Positions 1 through 11,580 of a stretch of DNA of 64,000 nucleotides are shown in pieces. The position numbers and the translations under genes were made by a program. The notes below the pieces were generated by a model, which made no database searches, was not told where the DNA came from, and saw only the letters and a program-made list of their open reading frames with translations. The DNA comes from Blattamonas nauphoetae (taxonomy: Eukaryota > Preaxostyla > Oxymonadida), in NCBI GenBank assembly GCA_033064195.1, contig JARBJD010000378.1:1-64000 (forward strand). The letters are read 5' to 3'. The first letter of the stretch is position 1; each line of letters opens with the position of its first letter.

Positions 1-2100
1 ATAACAAACCAATGCATCTTCATTCATGTGAACACTCAATTTCAGATTTCCAAAGAGGCATCTTGATAGTCAGTCATCCCTGAGAAAAATGAGAAGATCT
101 TCAAGATTGATTTTGATTACACGAATTGGTACATCAATACTGTCTTGGAATACTCCTGTTCCAGATGTTGTTGTGAAACTGAAAGTGGAATATATACACC
201 AGCGACTGATCATCATGATTCCAAGCATTTTTCCAAGGTGTATGTGGAGTGTTTTCGATTCTCCAATTGACTCTTCGGTTTGAGTCATATTGTATGTGAT
301 GAGACTCCATTGATACATCATTGTTTGTTGTGCTGATGATCCGTTGATTGTTGTGAAGAACAGTAAGGTCACGAAAGAGATGCCGAATGCTTGAGTCCAA
401 CGAAGATGAATATCCTCTCATTCATGTACGATCCAACCTTACTTCAGCTATTGTTTGCCAATTATTAACTTTCAATGTCGCAGTCATGGTGAACGTAATA
501 AAGGAATCATCGGATTTGACAAATGTCTTGATTCCCGGTCAGTGGAATGATTTTATCTTGTCCTGTGTAGAATCGTGCATTCTCTGATGGTTTCAATTCT
601 TGAATAGAAGTACTGTGAGCTCCATCATTCAGAAGTAATTAATGTGATGCTCAGACTGAAGTTGCTGTTGAATTTGACCTGTCATCTCTTGTGTATTTAT
701 CATCCTTCCAGTGGTATTTCCAGTCAGTGATGATGCTCCAGTTCTTTGTTTTGTCAGATGTGTTATATGCGAGTTCATTTTAACAAAATAAAACATAATG
801 TTACTTTCATTTACTTTTCTTTTGGTTTCTTCGCTTTCTTTGGCTTCAGCTTTCTTCAGCTTCAGTATTTCGCCTCTGAGCTTGTCTGCAACTGCTGTGT
901 TTCATTCATTGCTTGCTCATATTGTGCCATCTTTTCTGCATGGATTTGCTGATCCGATTTCACATCTGGAATCATTTCAACACCTGTCTGTGCGACCTTA
1001 GAAATCAGTGGTCCAACGAAGGGAATGAGATTCAGAAATGGAGCTCCAACTCTGAGTATGTTTTTCCGACTGCCAATTTTGATAACCAACCTGGTGCCAT
1101 TTTAGGAAAATAAAAATATTCGAATACTAGTGAATTGCTTATCCTTTGAATTGAATTTTGGAATTTGACGAGTGGCATATCATTTGAGAATCGTCCATTT
1201 GTGAGGTTCGTACTCATCATCATCTGTGGTTTTGTTGACGATTGATCGCCTTATTTTGTTGATAAACGTCCATCATTCCTCCTAATCCATTGAGTATTCC
1301 ACCTGCTGTTTGTCCGAATTTACTGTTCGTTTGAGAGAGCAATCCACCACCGACTTGAAGTAATCGTTGGAGCTAGAGGTTTGATGAATTGAAAGAATTG
1401 CTTGCCGATATTTTGAGTTTGTTGAAACTTCCTGGTGCCATTTAAGTAAAAATAAAAATACAATTCATTTATAATTTTAACGAGGAAATAATCTCAGAAG
1501 AGATTTCCCTAACGGGGTATTGCTTCAGAGAAATACCATAATTGAGAATAGTGTTGTATGCTCTACAGGCAATACTCATATCTTTTCCACCAACAAGGAT
1601 CTTGAAATAGTTCGAAACACAGGAGTTTATTCAGAGGCATTTCATCAGACAAATCATCCAATCGATCACCACATCATTGATCCCAGTGAGTGTCGCAATC
1701 AGAGCACAAAATCATTTTGGTTTGTGATCAGTTTTTCGAAGGTTCAATGAGGTTATTCAACAGTTTCTTTTCACAAGCGAAAGCATTCTTGTAGACGAGC
1801 TAGTTGATCTTTGAATGCTGAAATGTTGGATGTATATTCTCGAAGGAATTGACTCTTTGAATTGGTGCTGATGGATATGTCTCCAGTGGATCGTAAGCAC
1901 CTCGTTCATTGATACCACAGGCTCAGAGCATACTCTTCCATCTCCATCTTCGATCCTCTATTATCTACTCCAGCTTTGCTTCGATCTTCGATGATGACAT
2001 TGTTGGTGATTGATGTTGGTACTGAAGAAGAACTTGTGTGTTTCTGTAAATTGACAACTTAGAATTGGTTGCATCACTTCTACAAAAATAAAAATATATA
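1..2100. other. Left part of the Polinton, decayed small genes
   Basis: No gene can be named here. Only short minus-strand pieces are open, for example 862-1089, which is hydrophobic with Gly/Pro turns as in small virion or membrane proteins of these elements. AT-rich start motifs near 1098-1122, 1438-1462 and 2079-2100 suggest at least three former genes. Capsid genes would be expected in this part of a Polinton, but I cannot identify a jelly-roll protein by eye. Confidence 0.4.
2079..2100 (-). promoter_or_regulatory. AT-rich Polinton start motif
   Basis: An A-rich block (TACAAAAATAAAAATATATA on the plus strand) of the kind found upstream of several minus-strand genes of this element. Other copies lie at 1098-1122, 1438-1462, 3075-3110, 4296-4316, 6249-6268, 10587-10620, 11013-11048, 11547-11580, 13251-13290 and 13673-13703. 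It may be the core promoter, but that is inference. Confidence 0.4.
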
Positions 2101-2114
2101 TTAATGTTTTAAAT

Positions 2115-3077
2115 TCACATTTCTGCTCGATCTATAGCTCCCATTCCAGAACTGTCCAACTGTGCAAATCGATAATACCCAGGCATTTCAGATTGGTATC
2201 CACTGATATCATCATCTGTGACTGTTTTGAATGCTTTGGCTTTCAGTTTATTAACTTCTGTTGATATGTGAGTTGAATAGCGAGTACAGTATTCCGATAA
2301 ATACGTTGTATCTTGAGTGATCATTTGGAGAAACACTGGATAAATCTGATCTTTGAAGGCTTTCTTTTGTTTCATACTGGGATTGTAGTCCTGAACATGA
2401 TCATGAAGCCATTGATCCCACATCAGTGATGCAATCTGTGATTGAATTGAATTGAACACCATATTGTCTAACACATTCTTGCTGGGATCAGCTGGATTAC
2501 TTCGATTTGCACGAGTTATTCCCAATGTGTCTGTCATGTGTTCACCAACAGCTCTCTTCATTATTGCATATGGTTGTTGAGATCGTTTGGTCTTCATCTC
2601 TTCATAGCTGATGTCTCGATAATTGGTTGGCAAATCGTATGTTCCATTCTTGAGGAAATTCCTGTGCACCGCTTTGATTTTCCTTCCATTCTCTTGATTG
2701 AATGATGTGTATGGTTTCTGTCTTCGCATATCTGGAGTTGGATTCATTGCGTAGTATGTCTCTTTGACTGGTCTACTATTGTATGGAGTTAGCATAGCAT
2801 CATTGACTGCAATCAGATCTCCAGTATCATTATCGTAGACCATCACATCAGGAACTTGTCCATATTGTTCTATTTTCGCAGTCCAATTTCGTCCAGTTCT
2901 CGTTATATACTCACGAGCTGATGGAAGACTACACAGAGCATCATTGCGTCTGGTTTGAATATCATCCTCAGCAAAGATTTGTTTCAATGCTGCTTGAGTC
3001 TCTGCTGCGTATCTCATTCTTGGTTTCTTCGCTTGTGCTTTTCTTTGTGGTTGAACGTACACTATCTTTTGTGACAT
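2115..3077 (-). CDS. Polinton-associated hypothetical protein (320 aa)
   Basis: An uninterrupted 320-codon gene on the minus strand, starting with ATG (MSQKIVYVQPQR) directly below an AT-rich motif at 3075-3110. I do not recognise the family. The first ~25 residues are Lys/Arg/Gln-rich. The body is mixed helical with many Tyr, Gln and Asn, and there is no signal peptide or membrane segment. It sits between the left structural part and the oppositely oriented ATPase, so a minor virion or DNA-binding role is possible. It is the best preserved gene of the element. Confidence 0.6.
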   Translation of the reverse strand: MSQKIVYVQPQRKAQAKKPRMRYAAETQAALKQIFAEDDIQTRRNDALCSLPSAREYITRTGRNWTAKIEQYGQVPDVMVYDNDTGDLIAVNDAMLTPYNSRPVKETYYAMNPTPDMRRQKPYTSFNQENGRKIKAVHRNFLKNGTYDLPTNYRDISYEEMKTKRSQQPYAIMKRAVGEHMTDTLGITRANRSNPADPSKNVLDNMVFNSIQSQIASLMWDQWLHDHVQDYNPSMKQKKAFKDQIYPVFLQMITQDTTYLSEYCTRYSTHISTEVNKLKAKAFKTVTDDDISGYQSEMPGYYRFAQLDSSGMGAIDRAEM

Positions 3078-3271
3078 TGTGTGTTTTCATACAAAATAAA
3101 ACCAAAAGTATATTTTAATTAGAGTTAAATCACAAATGAAGAATCGATATGGCTAAACCAGAGGTTTCGCGGAGGGTGGAACCCTTGTCTCTAACAGCAT
3201 ACGTGAATGCTAAATTGAGTGAAGCATCTAGTAGGAATGTCTCATGAAGTGCAATCACAGATCATCCAGAC

Positions 3272-4000
3272 TTGAATTTCAATCGCAATAGTGTCAATGT
3301 CCCTGTTGGAAATAGAGGAAGTGGGAAAACATTCAATGCTCTTCGAGAGGTTGCAAGCTCCAAAATGTTCAGGTCAGAAATGAACTGTTTCCACTTTGTC
3401 TCGTCACTGATAAGAACATTGATCCAACATTCGATAAATTCAAACCAATACTGAACGTTCCTATGTGAAAGTCAAATGATGATGCACTTCCATTTCTGTT
3501 GGAACTCTCTGAATCGAAAGCTGCGTATGAAGAAATTATGGACAATCAATGGCAGAACAGAATCACTGATGAATGCAGAGAGAATCTCTTTGACTCACTT
3601 TACATTGATGACTTCTCAGTGAAGAATCTCCAAACGATACCCTTGATGACTGTCGTAGAATCCTTGGTGAACGTAGAGCATCCAAAAATAGAATGACAAT
3701 GATGGACTTATTATTGGGAGAATCGACAACCAAAGTCACATTCTTTCTGACGATGCATGAGCTCTTCAGTTTGTCAGCAGACATGAAGTCAAACATTGAT
3801 TCAATGTGGATCTTGGAGGATTCAACAAAGAACGAATCAGTCGAGTCTATCCTCAGTTGAACTCACCAATTGATATTCGACAATTCTGGAATGTCTACCA
3901 AAGGAAACAGAAGTGTGAAGCAATCATTCTTCGATACAATACTGATGGAGTAGCACTGACTGAGATCAACAAAGAAGGGTTAAACCGGACTGTCCGATAA
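3272..4000 (+). pseudogene. Packaging-type P-loop ATPase of the Polinton, broken
   Basis: This plus-strand remnant carries a Walker A loop (GNRGSGKT, near 3310-3336) followed about 90 codons later by a Walker B-like strand (LYIDDFS, near 3600-3620). That pairing and the position in the element fit the FtsK/HerA (A32-like) genome-packaging ATPases of Polintons and related viruses. It faces away from most other genes of the element. The gene is broken. Confidence 0.65.
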
Positions 4001-4368
4001 TTCTTGAATAAGGTTTCCAATCGAGTCAGTCAGCGCTCGAATTGATTCTTCAATGTCTGATAATCTCGATCAATCGAGAGTGAATTAGAGGAGTGGAAGC
4101 ATCAACATATCGTTTCAGTGCAATCTCACCTCTTATTTTTGTTATTCTGTATCCATCGATTTGGATCATCCTATTCAGTTTCTGAGTTGTGTACTCATTC
4201 AGTTCTTTTTATTCTCTCCAAGCATTCTGAAAGTCGTGGATGTTTGTGAACTCTTTCTGCTCAGGATCAAACGGTTCTAATATTTTCAGTGATGACATTT
4301 CAATGAAATAAAAATATCTGAAACATTTTGAGATTCGATTAAATTAAATTCAGCAATGAACTCTGGAG

Positions 4369-5612
4369 TTAAGTCGTCAATAGAGTCTGCATGGAACTTG
4401 GTGTGTTGGATTGAACGTAGACAACTTTTGACAGACATGTGAGACCATTCAGTAGAGTAGCTACTACATTACCGTGTTTATATTCAATGAATTTCCCCAC
4501 GAATTGAAACTGTCTACGCTTCTTCTGAAACTTAGCAACAGTCTTGTTCAAATCAAGGTGAATCAGTATAATGTTTCCTGGTTTGTATTTCCATAACATC
4601 TGTGTTGTCTGTTGCTTTTGGATGTTCTTTAATTGTTCTTCACAACTGGAGATGTACAGTGCTTCAATTTCACGATTGTTTTGTGCTTGCTCTGGTGTGA
4701 ACTTGTTCCAGTACGCTCGATGTGGAGTCATGTTGTAGTATTCCACCATCTGATTCATCAGTGAATGATTTGCCATTTGTGTAGCATTCTCTTGGAATCC
4801 ATCCCTGATTGTTCTGATCACTCTATCCACAATTCTGTTGTGATTTGTGAATGGCGAACTTGTGAAATATGTGCTGACATTCAGATCCTTGAAAAACTCT
4901 GATGCTTCTCTACTTGTCCATGCTGCTTCACCATCTCCTCGAATGTTGTTGACATGAACTCCACGATGATTTATCAGATCATTGATTGCAGTCTTGACTT
5001 TGCTCCATGATTTATCCAGAACAGGAATGACAACCAGGTATTTAGTGTTGATGTTAATGGCAAAGAGATAGATCTGCAACACTGTTTTCGACGTTGGTGA
5101 TTGGATAAAACAAGATCAATTTCCCATGATCCAAACTTGGGAGAAAAGTATGGTCGATCACAATTCTGAGGAACCTTTCTGTCTGATGTCTTCTGTGGAT
5201 CACCTGTAATTGCTTTCGACATGAACTGCATTTTGATCGAAAAGGATACACAATATTTTTCTGTTGTTTTAGGAATCATTGGTGGATCAATTCTCATTCT
5301 GTCACTTCCTTTTTCTCTCTGAATTTTCCTCGGATGTGCAACACTCCATCTGTGATCAAATTCCTCATACCAATCCTGAAATGATCTTCCTCCGAATGGG
5401 ATTTGTTTTGTGTGAGTCAGAATGAAGTCAAGATCTTCGTTCGCAATCTTTCTGTTTATCGAGGCTCGAACGAATGTGTCTCTGTTCATTTTATTTGCAT
5501 CCAGAATGTGTGATGTAATAAAGTGTTCCATTTGCTTTTGATTATTCATTATTGAGTTCTCAGCTTTGATCTGTTCATCTTCTGAATCGTTTCTCTGTTG
5601 ATGATCAAACAA
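4369..5612 (-). pseudogene. Polinton rve-type integrase, broken
   Basis: Minus-strand remnant of a retroviral-type (rve, DDE) integrase. The core region reads as an RNase H fold, with a strand ending in a region around IRGDGEAAWTS, a helix before STYFTSSPFTNHNRIVDRVI, and a typical GPY-like tail region (KPGNIILIHLDLN) near 4540-4590. Known role: insertion of element DNA into the host genome. It lies between the ATPase and the polymerase, as in other protist Polintons. The gene is broken. Confidence 0.75.
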
Positions 5613-6550
5613 TCCTTTCCATATGTTCCAACTTATTGAGCACTTGCTGTGTCGTCGGTTCGTAGTGTCTGATCTCTCTCACAGGGTGTTTGGACGCAGT
5701 TGTTCTGATTGACATTGGTGGATTGGGAATAATGACATCATCCTCCTCCTCTTCAAATCCTCTCCTTCATTGGATATTCATATTCAAACCCCATTGATTT
5801 CAAGTTTCTCATCTGTCCAGGAATATTAGGTATTCAGGCGATTCAATTACTATTGGTCTCTGCACTGGTGTTGATTGATTGGTCTTGCCTCTGCAGGCCT
5901 TCGAATCCGTGGTGAAAAATTCACTCCCTGATTCACCTCGTGATGATAAAATTGATATGCTTCGTATGCAAGTTTAGCAGTGCTATCCCGAATACGAATT
6001 CCTAGGAAGTTGCTTACAAATTGTTGAACTACTCTTCTCCATCAGGTAGATAATTCAGGAGAGAAACCTCCATTGAACCAATCCTCGAAGTATGTTTCAT
6101 CATTTCCATAAAATGGTCCATTAGAATCAGCGCCATGATAGACAGGTAAAACGTTAGTTAAAGTCCATTTCTTTTCGACTATTTTGTTTTTAGAATGCTG
6201 TGTGCACCGAAGTAACCTATTCACTAATGTATTGATCTGTCGTGTGTTCATTTATTCAAAAATAAAGTTTGTGTTTATTCAATTATATAATCAGTTGCTT
6301 TCAGTCCATGAATGAATGGAGGACACGATTCATTTTCAAGTACGATTGCCTTCAGATGAATTCCACTGAGACTGAGTTTCTGTTGTTGTATTTTCGCAAT
6401 CTCAAATCCATTGCTGTCATTGTCAGAATGAACTCTTCTCGTTTGAAAGTTCAGTGTTGTTGTCACTAAGTTTTCTCCATTCAGGCACTTCACATAATCG
6501 TCACTTGTGATATTTGTTTTCTCAGAGACACTCCTTTGATTTTGCATTTC
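5613..6550 (-). other. Polinton interval with small unrecognised pieces
   Basis: Two short minus-strand pieces are open: 6042-6251, with an ATG directly below an AT-rich start motif at 6249-6268, and 6275-6547. Neither resembles a family I know. A protease gene would be expected in a complete Polinton, but I see no convincing ULP1-type catalytic motif. Confidence 0.35.
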
Positions 6551-9500
6551 TCATCGAGAGAGTAACACTTGGGTAAGACAGATCATCTGTTCACCTTCCT
6601 TCTCAATTGCTAATCCCAACAGTTTCTTCATCATCAACTCCCTTTCAGGATTGGGAAACCATTCATATTTGTGTGCATCATAGAATTCTTTGTCAGCAAT
6701 CACGTGTTCAAATTGTTGATGAATTCCTGCACGGATCTCCACTAATTGCCCAATAAGCAGAATCAGTATCTCCCTCACAGAAGTGAATCTTGTTCATGTC
6801 TAGACACTTGTACATGAAGTTGTAGATGAAATTCAGATACCAGAACTTGGCATTGTCGAGTGTGAATACTGCTTCTTGCAGACATGTTTTGCATGATGCT
6901 TTCTCCGTCTTCAACCACATGTAGTTGTCCTCATTGATCTCTGGTCGCCGCAAATCCTTTCATCATCTGTTTCAAGTATGTTCTCTTCTCATTGCAGATT
7001 GTGATTGAGTTGTACTTCTCAGTGTTCATTCCATCGTATCCGTAACTTCCATTGAGGTTCGTCTTACAGAACTGTTCCTTTCCCTTGTTTCCAACCTTCA
7101 TTGCTTCAATTCTGTCATTCATGAATGATGTCACAAATGGTTCAAATCCTGCATGTCTCGAGAATACCATCACACTCTTTACGTCATCAATAATGAAGTG
7201 GCAATAGTCGATGAGGAACCACAGATTGTATGTCGAAAAGAACATATACTGATCGTGTGTGCTCAAGAGTTGGGTCAGCTTTCTTTGTTTGTCATCAGTC
7301 TTCAATCCATGTTTCTTCATCAACGAATAGGTCTTCTCTCCAATGTTCTCTTCTGTTGTATTGACCACAATGTTTCTGAAGATTGGTGGGAAGTTAATGA
7401 ACTCATTTATGTACTTTTCATCGATGTGTCCTTTCAGTTCTGCAACGAATAATGTCTTCTGATTCTTGTCCTCGATGATCTTTCGACATTCTTTATCTCC
7501 TGTTGCGGTGAATAAGCATCGTCCTGGCATGTACATTCTGTGTTTGGTATATGGATTGTTCTTGTTCTTGATTGATGAGAAAGCACTTGGATAAAGTGAA
7601 TTAAAGTCAACACCACAGACATGAGTCATTTTATGTTCAGTATCTTTGGAGACAACTTTTCCATCTTCATGTGAAGTGATTGATTGGAGTCACGTCTTTG
7701 ATGTTCTGTCGATGTTGAACATTCGATAATCCACCAGTCACTGCTGCTCTCAGTTTATGATAGGTTTGCTCATGTGTCAGAGTCATCGGTAGTGATTTCC
7801 AGATGCAATACTTCTTCAGTTGAATTCTCAATCTTGTGAGATGTTCATCTTGTCTGACTTGTAGGTGTTGCAGTAGTCACAGCAGATCTTCACGTTCTCT
7901 TTGAATGTCCTTTCGAATTGTCGATTCTGATCCAGTGTTGGTCGTACTGCTTGTGAGAAGTGACTCTTGCAGATATAGCACACTCTCTTGCACCGTTGAA
8001 CGAACCACTCATAGTCTGCTTCAGTGACATTTTTATCAGTACTGCGATGAGCTTTCTGGTCTTGATAGATGTACGATGCAACTTTGTACTTCCAGTATTG
8101 CTTGGTGATTTTATTTCTCCAGATTGATCCACTCCATTGAAATCATCATCAATATCAAAGTCTTTGTAGGCACACGCATATTTGATTGCTGAAGCATTGG
8201 CTGACAATGAGAGATTGTGCAACATGTCCACTTTGTATTGGAAGTTCAGATCAATGAGATTGTCAAGTGGTGCAATCATGCATTCGACGTCTCTGATGTT
8301 GTAGAATTTGAGGTATTCCCAACGGTTCTTGAATCCTTGTTTGTTCCAATCATCAAGATACAATTGGTAATCAGTGTCGGACATTTCACTGTTGTTCAGA
8401 CTGGAATAGAATTCATATTTGGAGAATGGTTCTTGTTTGCTCAGCACTGTGTCGTAGTCTGATGAATCAAATGATTCGTAAGCAAAGAATGATTTCTGAA
8501 GAATGGTGTTTCCTCCGAAGGCTTTGACTGCATTATCCAAAGTCATTGGTCCTGTGTATGACATCATGTCAATGAACCGAAGTACCTGTTGTGTCTTCTC
8601 ATGTCTGGATCAATACCTGTTTGTACTTCGTTGTGGATCCAAGAAAGCTCACCACTTTCCAATCCTTGTCAACGAGATCACGGAAGATGAGATTGATGTC
8701 AAATCTGGAGCTGTTGAATCCAATCACTGACTTCATTCTGAGAGGGTATTTCCGGGTCTTCGTAGTAGTTGTCCTCTCGAACTGTCTCAGCATATTTGAA
8801 GAGTTCTCTGATCCATTGTTTCACAAAACTTTCCATCTCGAAGATCAAAGTAGATCGATTCACACCTGATTTTGTTTGATTGCTGATGCAACAGACAGTG
8901 GTTTCAAATGTGAGATCAACTGTGTGTTGTCATCAGAGAATAGATTGTCAAGAATGAGATCTTCCATCGTTTCGAAATCGTAAGTGATGTAGTATTGCGT
9001 TGGTTTGAATTCGTCTTGTCTTTGTGTGCCATCAGAAATTCATACGTTCTGTTGTTGAGGATATGTGGAACATATGGTCGTGGTGTTTTATCAAGTGAGA
9101 TCTTCTTCACGTGTTTTCCATCAAGCTTTTGCACTCTGAGATGCTTCTCGTAATATCTCTTGAAGTTTGTATCCTTCACTTGGAATCCTCTCGATTGACA
9201 GAATGGACAGAGTTTGTATCCAGTTAATTTCTCAGGATCAACAATGAACATCACATGGACGAGAGTTGCAGTGAGAGGAATCATTAGATGGGGAGAACTC
9301 TTGCATCATCATTTTCGTTGACATACGATTGACTTAGGAAATACTTCTTCTTGTCCTCATCGTATTCATAAATGTGAACTGTGATGTTGAAATCATTCAT
9401 GCTTTCTCAATGTCACAATATCAAATCCAGGATATTTTCGTAGATGTGGTGTCAATTGATGTGATCTGAGATGTGTGAGATTCATCCATTTTGCGAACAG

Positions 9501-9734
9501 TTTGTATGCTTCAGTGTTCCTCATTTTAATTGATATCTTCTTCCTGGGAACTTCAGGAAGAGTGAGGAATGATAGTGCTTGAAAGAAGCAGATGTTGTAC
9601 TCAGAATCAATGTACCGAACGTTTCTCGTTCTGATGTGTTCAGTGAGAATTGCATTTGCTTTTCCTGCAACTGGAAATCTGTAAACAGCAACAAGAATAG
9701 AGTGGAATGCAATGTACATTGTCTTTGTATCCAT
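6551..9734 (-). pseudogene. Protein-primed DNA polymerase B of the Polinton, broken
   Basis: Remnant of the pPolB that replicates Polintons from a protein primer. The palm motifs are readable on the minus strand: motif A DFNSLYPS (near 7600), motif B KTNLNGSYG (near 7040-7065) and motif C GDTDSAYW (near 6755-6780). The exonuclease part upstream shows FNSSRFDINLIFRDL (near 8680-8725). The N-terminal side has a Cys-pair zinc-ribbon-like CPFC (near 9205-9215) and an N-x-CFFQAL motif (near 9580-9600). The gene is broken at several places. The family assignment is secure because all three palm motifs occur in the right order and spacing. Confidence 0.88.
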
Positions 9735-10126
9735 TAGTGTTCTCTCTCTGTGATTCTTTGATCAGATTGATTGCATATTTGGAATACTCATTGATGTCTC
9801 CAGCACTTATCACTGTTGGAAACTCTTTGATGTGTTCTCCAATTCTGGTCTGAAGTCTTTGTATGTTGTCTCATCTTTGTCTTTTCTCTCGATGATTCAC
9901 CAAAGTCAATACTAATCTTGAATGGATGATCCTCTCTTTTCGAACACTGCTTTGATGAAGTTGTGATTTCTTCAACATTCTTCAGATGATTGTGGAAGTA
10001 CAACTGATATGGTTTTCCATTATCTTCAACCTTCTCGACTTCATTCTTTTGAACTTCCTTCGTGCATCCATGAGACAAGAATTGAATGCTGCTTTGTCAC
10101 GTGGTTCAGCAAGTAGTATACATTCT

Positions 10127-10447
10127 TCAAATCCATCGAATGTCTGCACTTCTCTCTTTCCATCTGTTCATTTTTCTTTGAATGATTAACAGATTCTTCA
10201 TCCAATGATCCATCAGTTTCTCTTCAATTGATTTCAGTTTCCATGTCATTCTGAACACTTGCTTTTTCAGTTCATCTTTGTTCACTCTTGGATTTGCTTT
10301 CATGTTCTCAACAATCATTCGGTGAGCAAGTCGATCTTCTGACGCCATCTGTTGTCGAAGTTTAACTTGTTCAATAAAATCTGGAATGAGATTGAGATCG
10401 AGATTCTTTGTTGGATGTGGAAACTCGAGATCTGTGTGTTGAAGCAT
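10127..10447 (-). CDS. Possible N-terminal piece of the Polinton polymerase gene
   Basis: A 106-codon open piece of charged, helical sequence upstream of the polymerase remnant on the same strand. It may be the far N-terminal region of the polymerase or a separate small gene. No known motif is visible. It belongs to the broken element. Confidence 0.35.
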   Translation of the reverse strand: MLQHTDLEFPHPTKNLDLNLIPDFIEQVKLRQQMASEDRLAHRMIVENMKANPRVNKDELKKQVFRMTWKLKSIEEKLMDHWMKNLLIIQRKMNRWKERSADIRWI

Positions 10448-10586
10448 ATTCAGAAGAAATGAACGATGATGTTGATAATTTTGCTGTCTGGAATATACGT
10501 TCGACCATCACTAAATTGAAATTGTGCATTCGGAAAGAGATCTCGAATTTCTTGAATTCTTTCCTTGACTGGTTTTAGCAGTGCCA

Positions 10587-10620
10587 TTTACTACAAATTA
10601 AAAATCCGAAAATAAAAAAA
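10587..10620 (-). promoter_or_regulatory. AT-rich Polinton start motif
   Basis: Plus-strand reading CATTTACTACAAATTAAAAA followed by more A-rich sequence. The CAT is the reverse of a start codon, so the block lies immediately upstream of a minus-strand ATG. One of several near-identical copies in the element. Confidence 0.5.
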
Positions 10621-10870
10621 GTTGAGCGTTTATTTCTGTTTCTCTGATGGGGCTTTTCAGTGCCTTTAACCAGGAATCAAGTCTAATTCTGAACACTTCA
10701 CTTCCACCAATCTCTCGATATGTGAATGGAACCAGAACTTTGGTGTACTCACCAACGAGTTCACAATTGTATTTCTTCAGTTCATTTTCGACGAATGATT
10801 GAGTGTAGTGTCGACGTTTCGCTAAGTGAGGTCTGTTTCTTGATTCCACAACTTTGGTTTTATTCTCCAT
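10598..10870 (-). CDS. Small Polinton protein (90 aa), unknown
   Basis: A minus-strand open frame of 90 codons rich in Lys/Arg at its start (MENKTKVVESRNRPHLAKRR). It overlaps the AT-rich motif (10587-10620) that heads the next gene downstream. Its upstream flank is the first copy of a 152-bp sequence repeated at 13552. No family recognised. Confidence 0.45.
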   Translation of the reverse strand: MENKTKVVESRNRPHLAKRRHYTQSFVENELKKYNCELVGEYTKVLVPFTYREIGGSEVFRIRLDSWLKALKSPIRETEINAQLFLFSDF

Positions 10871-10892
10871 TCAACTCCCTCATGAACATACG

Positions 10893-11044
10893 TCACCGGC
10901 ACATTATTTCTGACATACTCAGAGACTAGCGAACAGTTCTCTTCCTCATTGATTCAATTAATGCTTGTTCTGAACATACTCGACGTCTTTCGCTGTACAT
11001 CGCAGTTGGATTCATTTAATACAAATTAAAAATTCAAAATAAAA
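10893..11044. repeat. 152-bp direct repeat, copy 1, inside the Polinton
   Basis: Matches 13552-13703 over its full length with only a handful of differences. Each copy holds the first ~29 codons of a small minus-strand frame (MNPTAMYSERRR) and the AT-rich start motif above it. It is either a duplicated gene start or two related genes of the element kept similar by conversion. Confidence 0.85.
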
Positions 11045-11048
11045 ATAA
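11013..11048 (-). promoter_or_regulatory. AT-rich Polinton start motif
   Basis: CATTTAATACAAATTAAAAA on the plus strand, directly above a minus-strand ATG. Nearly identical to the copy at 13673-13703. Confidence 0.5.
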
Positions 11049-11057
11049 CAACGAGTT

Positions 11058-11549
11058 TTATTTCTGTTGATCATTCTGGAGCATCCAATTTGGTACTTTT
11101 CTTTTCACGTACTTCATCCAGATTTTGGCACAGATTGGTCGATAATATTCGAACGATTCTGGTTTCATCTTCGAGAAACTTTGAGGTTGTGATCTCAACA
11201 TGTTCATCACCATTTGACTGATCTGCTCTTTCGATAGTCTGACGTATAACTCCTCCGATGCACAGGAAAGTTTTCTGACGTTCGCTATTTGACAGATCAG
11301 TTGAGGTTGGTTTCGTCGCCATTTCTTTGTGTCATAGTTCATCCAAGTTGGGTTATCGATGTCAACATATTTTTGGAATAATTGTTTTAAAGTTTTGAAA
11401 TTGACAATCAGTTCTGGTTTCCACAATCCTAATTTCATGAGAAATAAGTGATTCTGACTCAGGAAATTCATGATATCACTGTCCTTTCGATTGGGATTAG
11501 TGTATTCTAAAATTTGTTCAAGTTCTTCGATGAGTTCTAGCTGTGCCAT
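11058..11549 (-). CDS. Polinton protein of unknown function (163 aa)
   Basis: An open minus-strand frame whose ATG sits within the AT-rich motif at 11547-11580. The protein is helical and Lys/Gln/Leu-rich (MAQLELIEELEQILEYTN), with no membrane segment and no motif I can name. Its size and position suggest an accessory gene of the element. Confidence 0.5.
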   Translation of the reverse strand: MAQLELIEELEQILEYTNPNRKDSDIMNFLSQNHLFLMKLGLWKPELIVNFKTLKQLFQKYVDIDNPTWMNYDTKKWRRNQPQLICQIANVRKLSCASEELYVRLSKEQISQMVMNMLRSQPQSFSKMKPESFEYYRPICAKIWMKYVKRKVPNWMLQNDQQK

Positions 11550-11580
11550 TTAGTACAAAATAAAAATTCGAAAAATAAAA
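11547..11580 (-). promoter_or_regulatory. AT-rich Polinton start motif
   Basis: CATTTAGTACAAAATAAAAA on the plus strand followed by a second A-run. It includes the ATG of the 163-aa frame, which fixes that start. Confidence 0.5.
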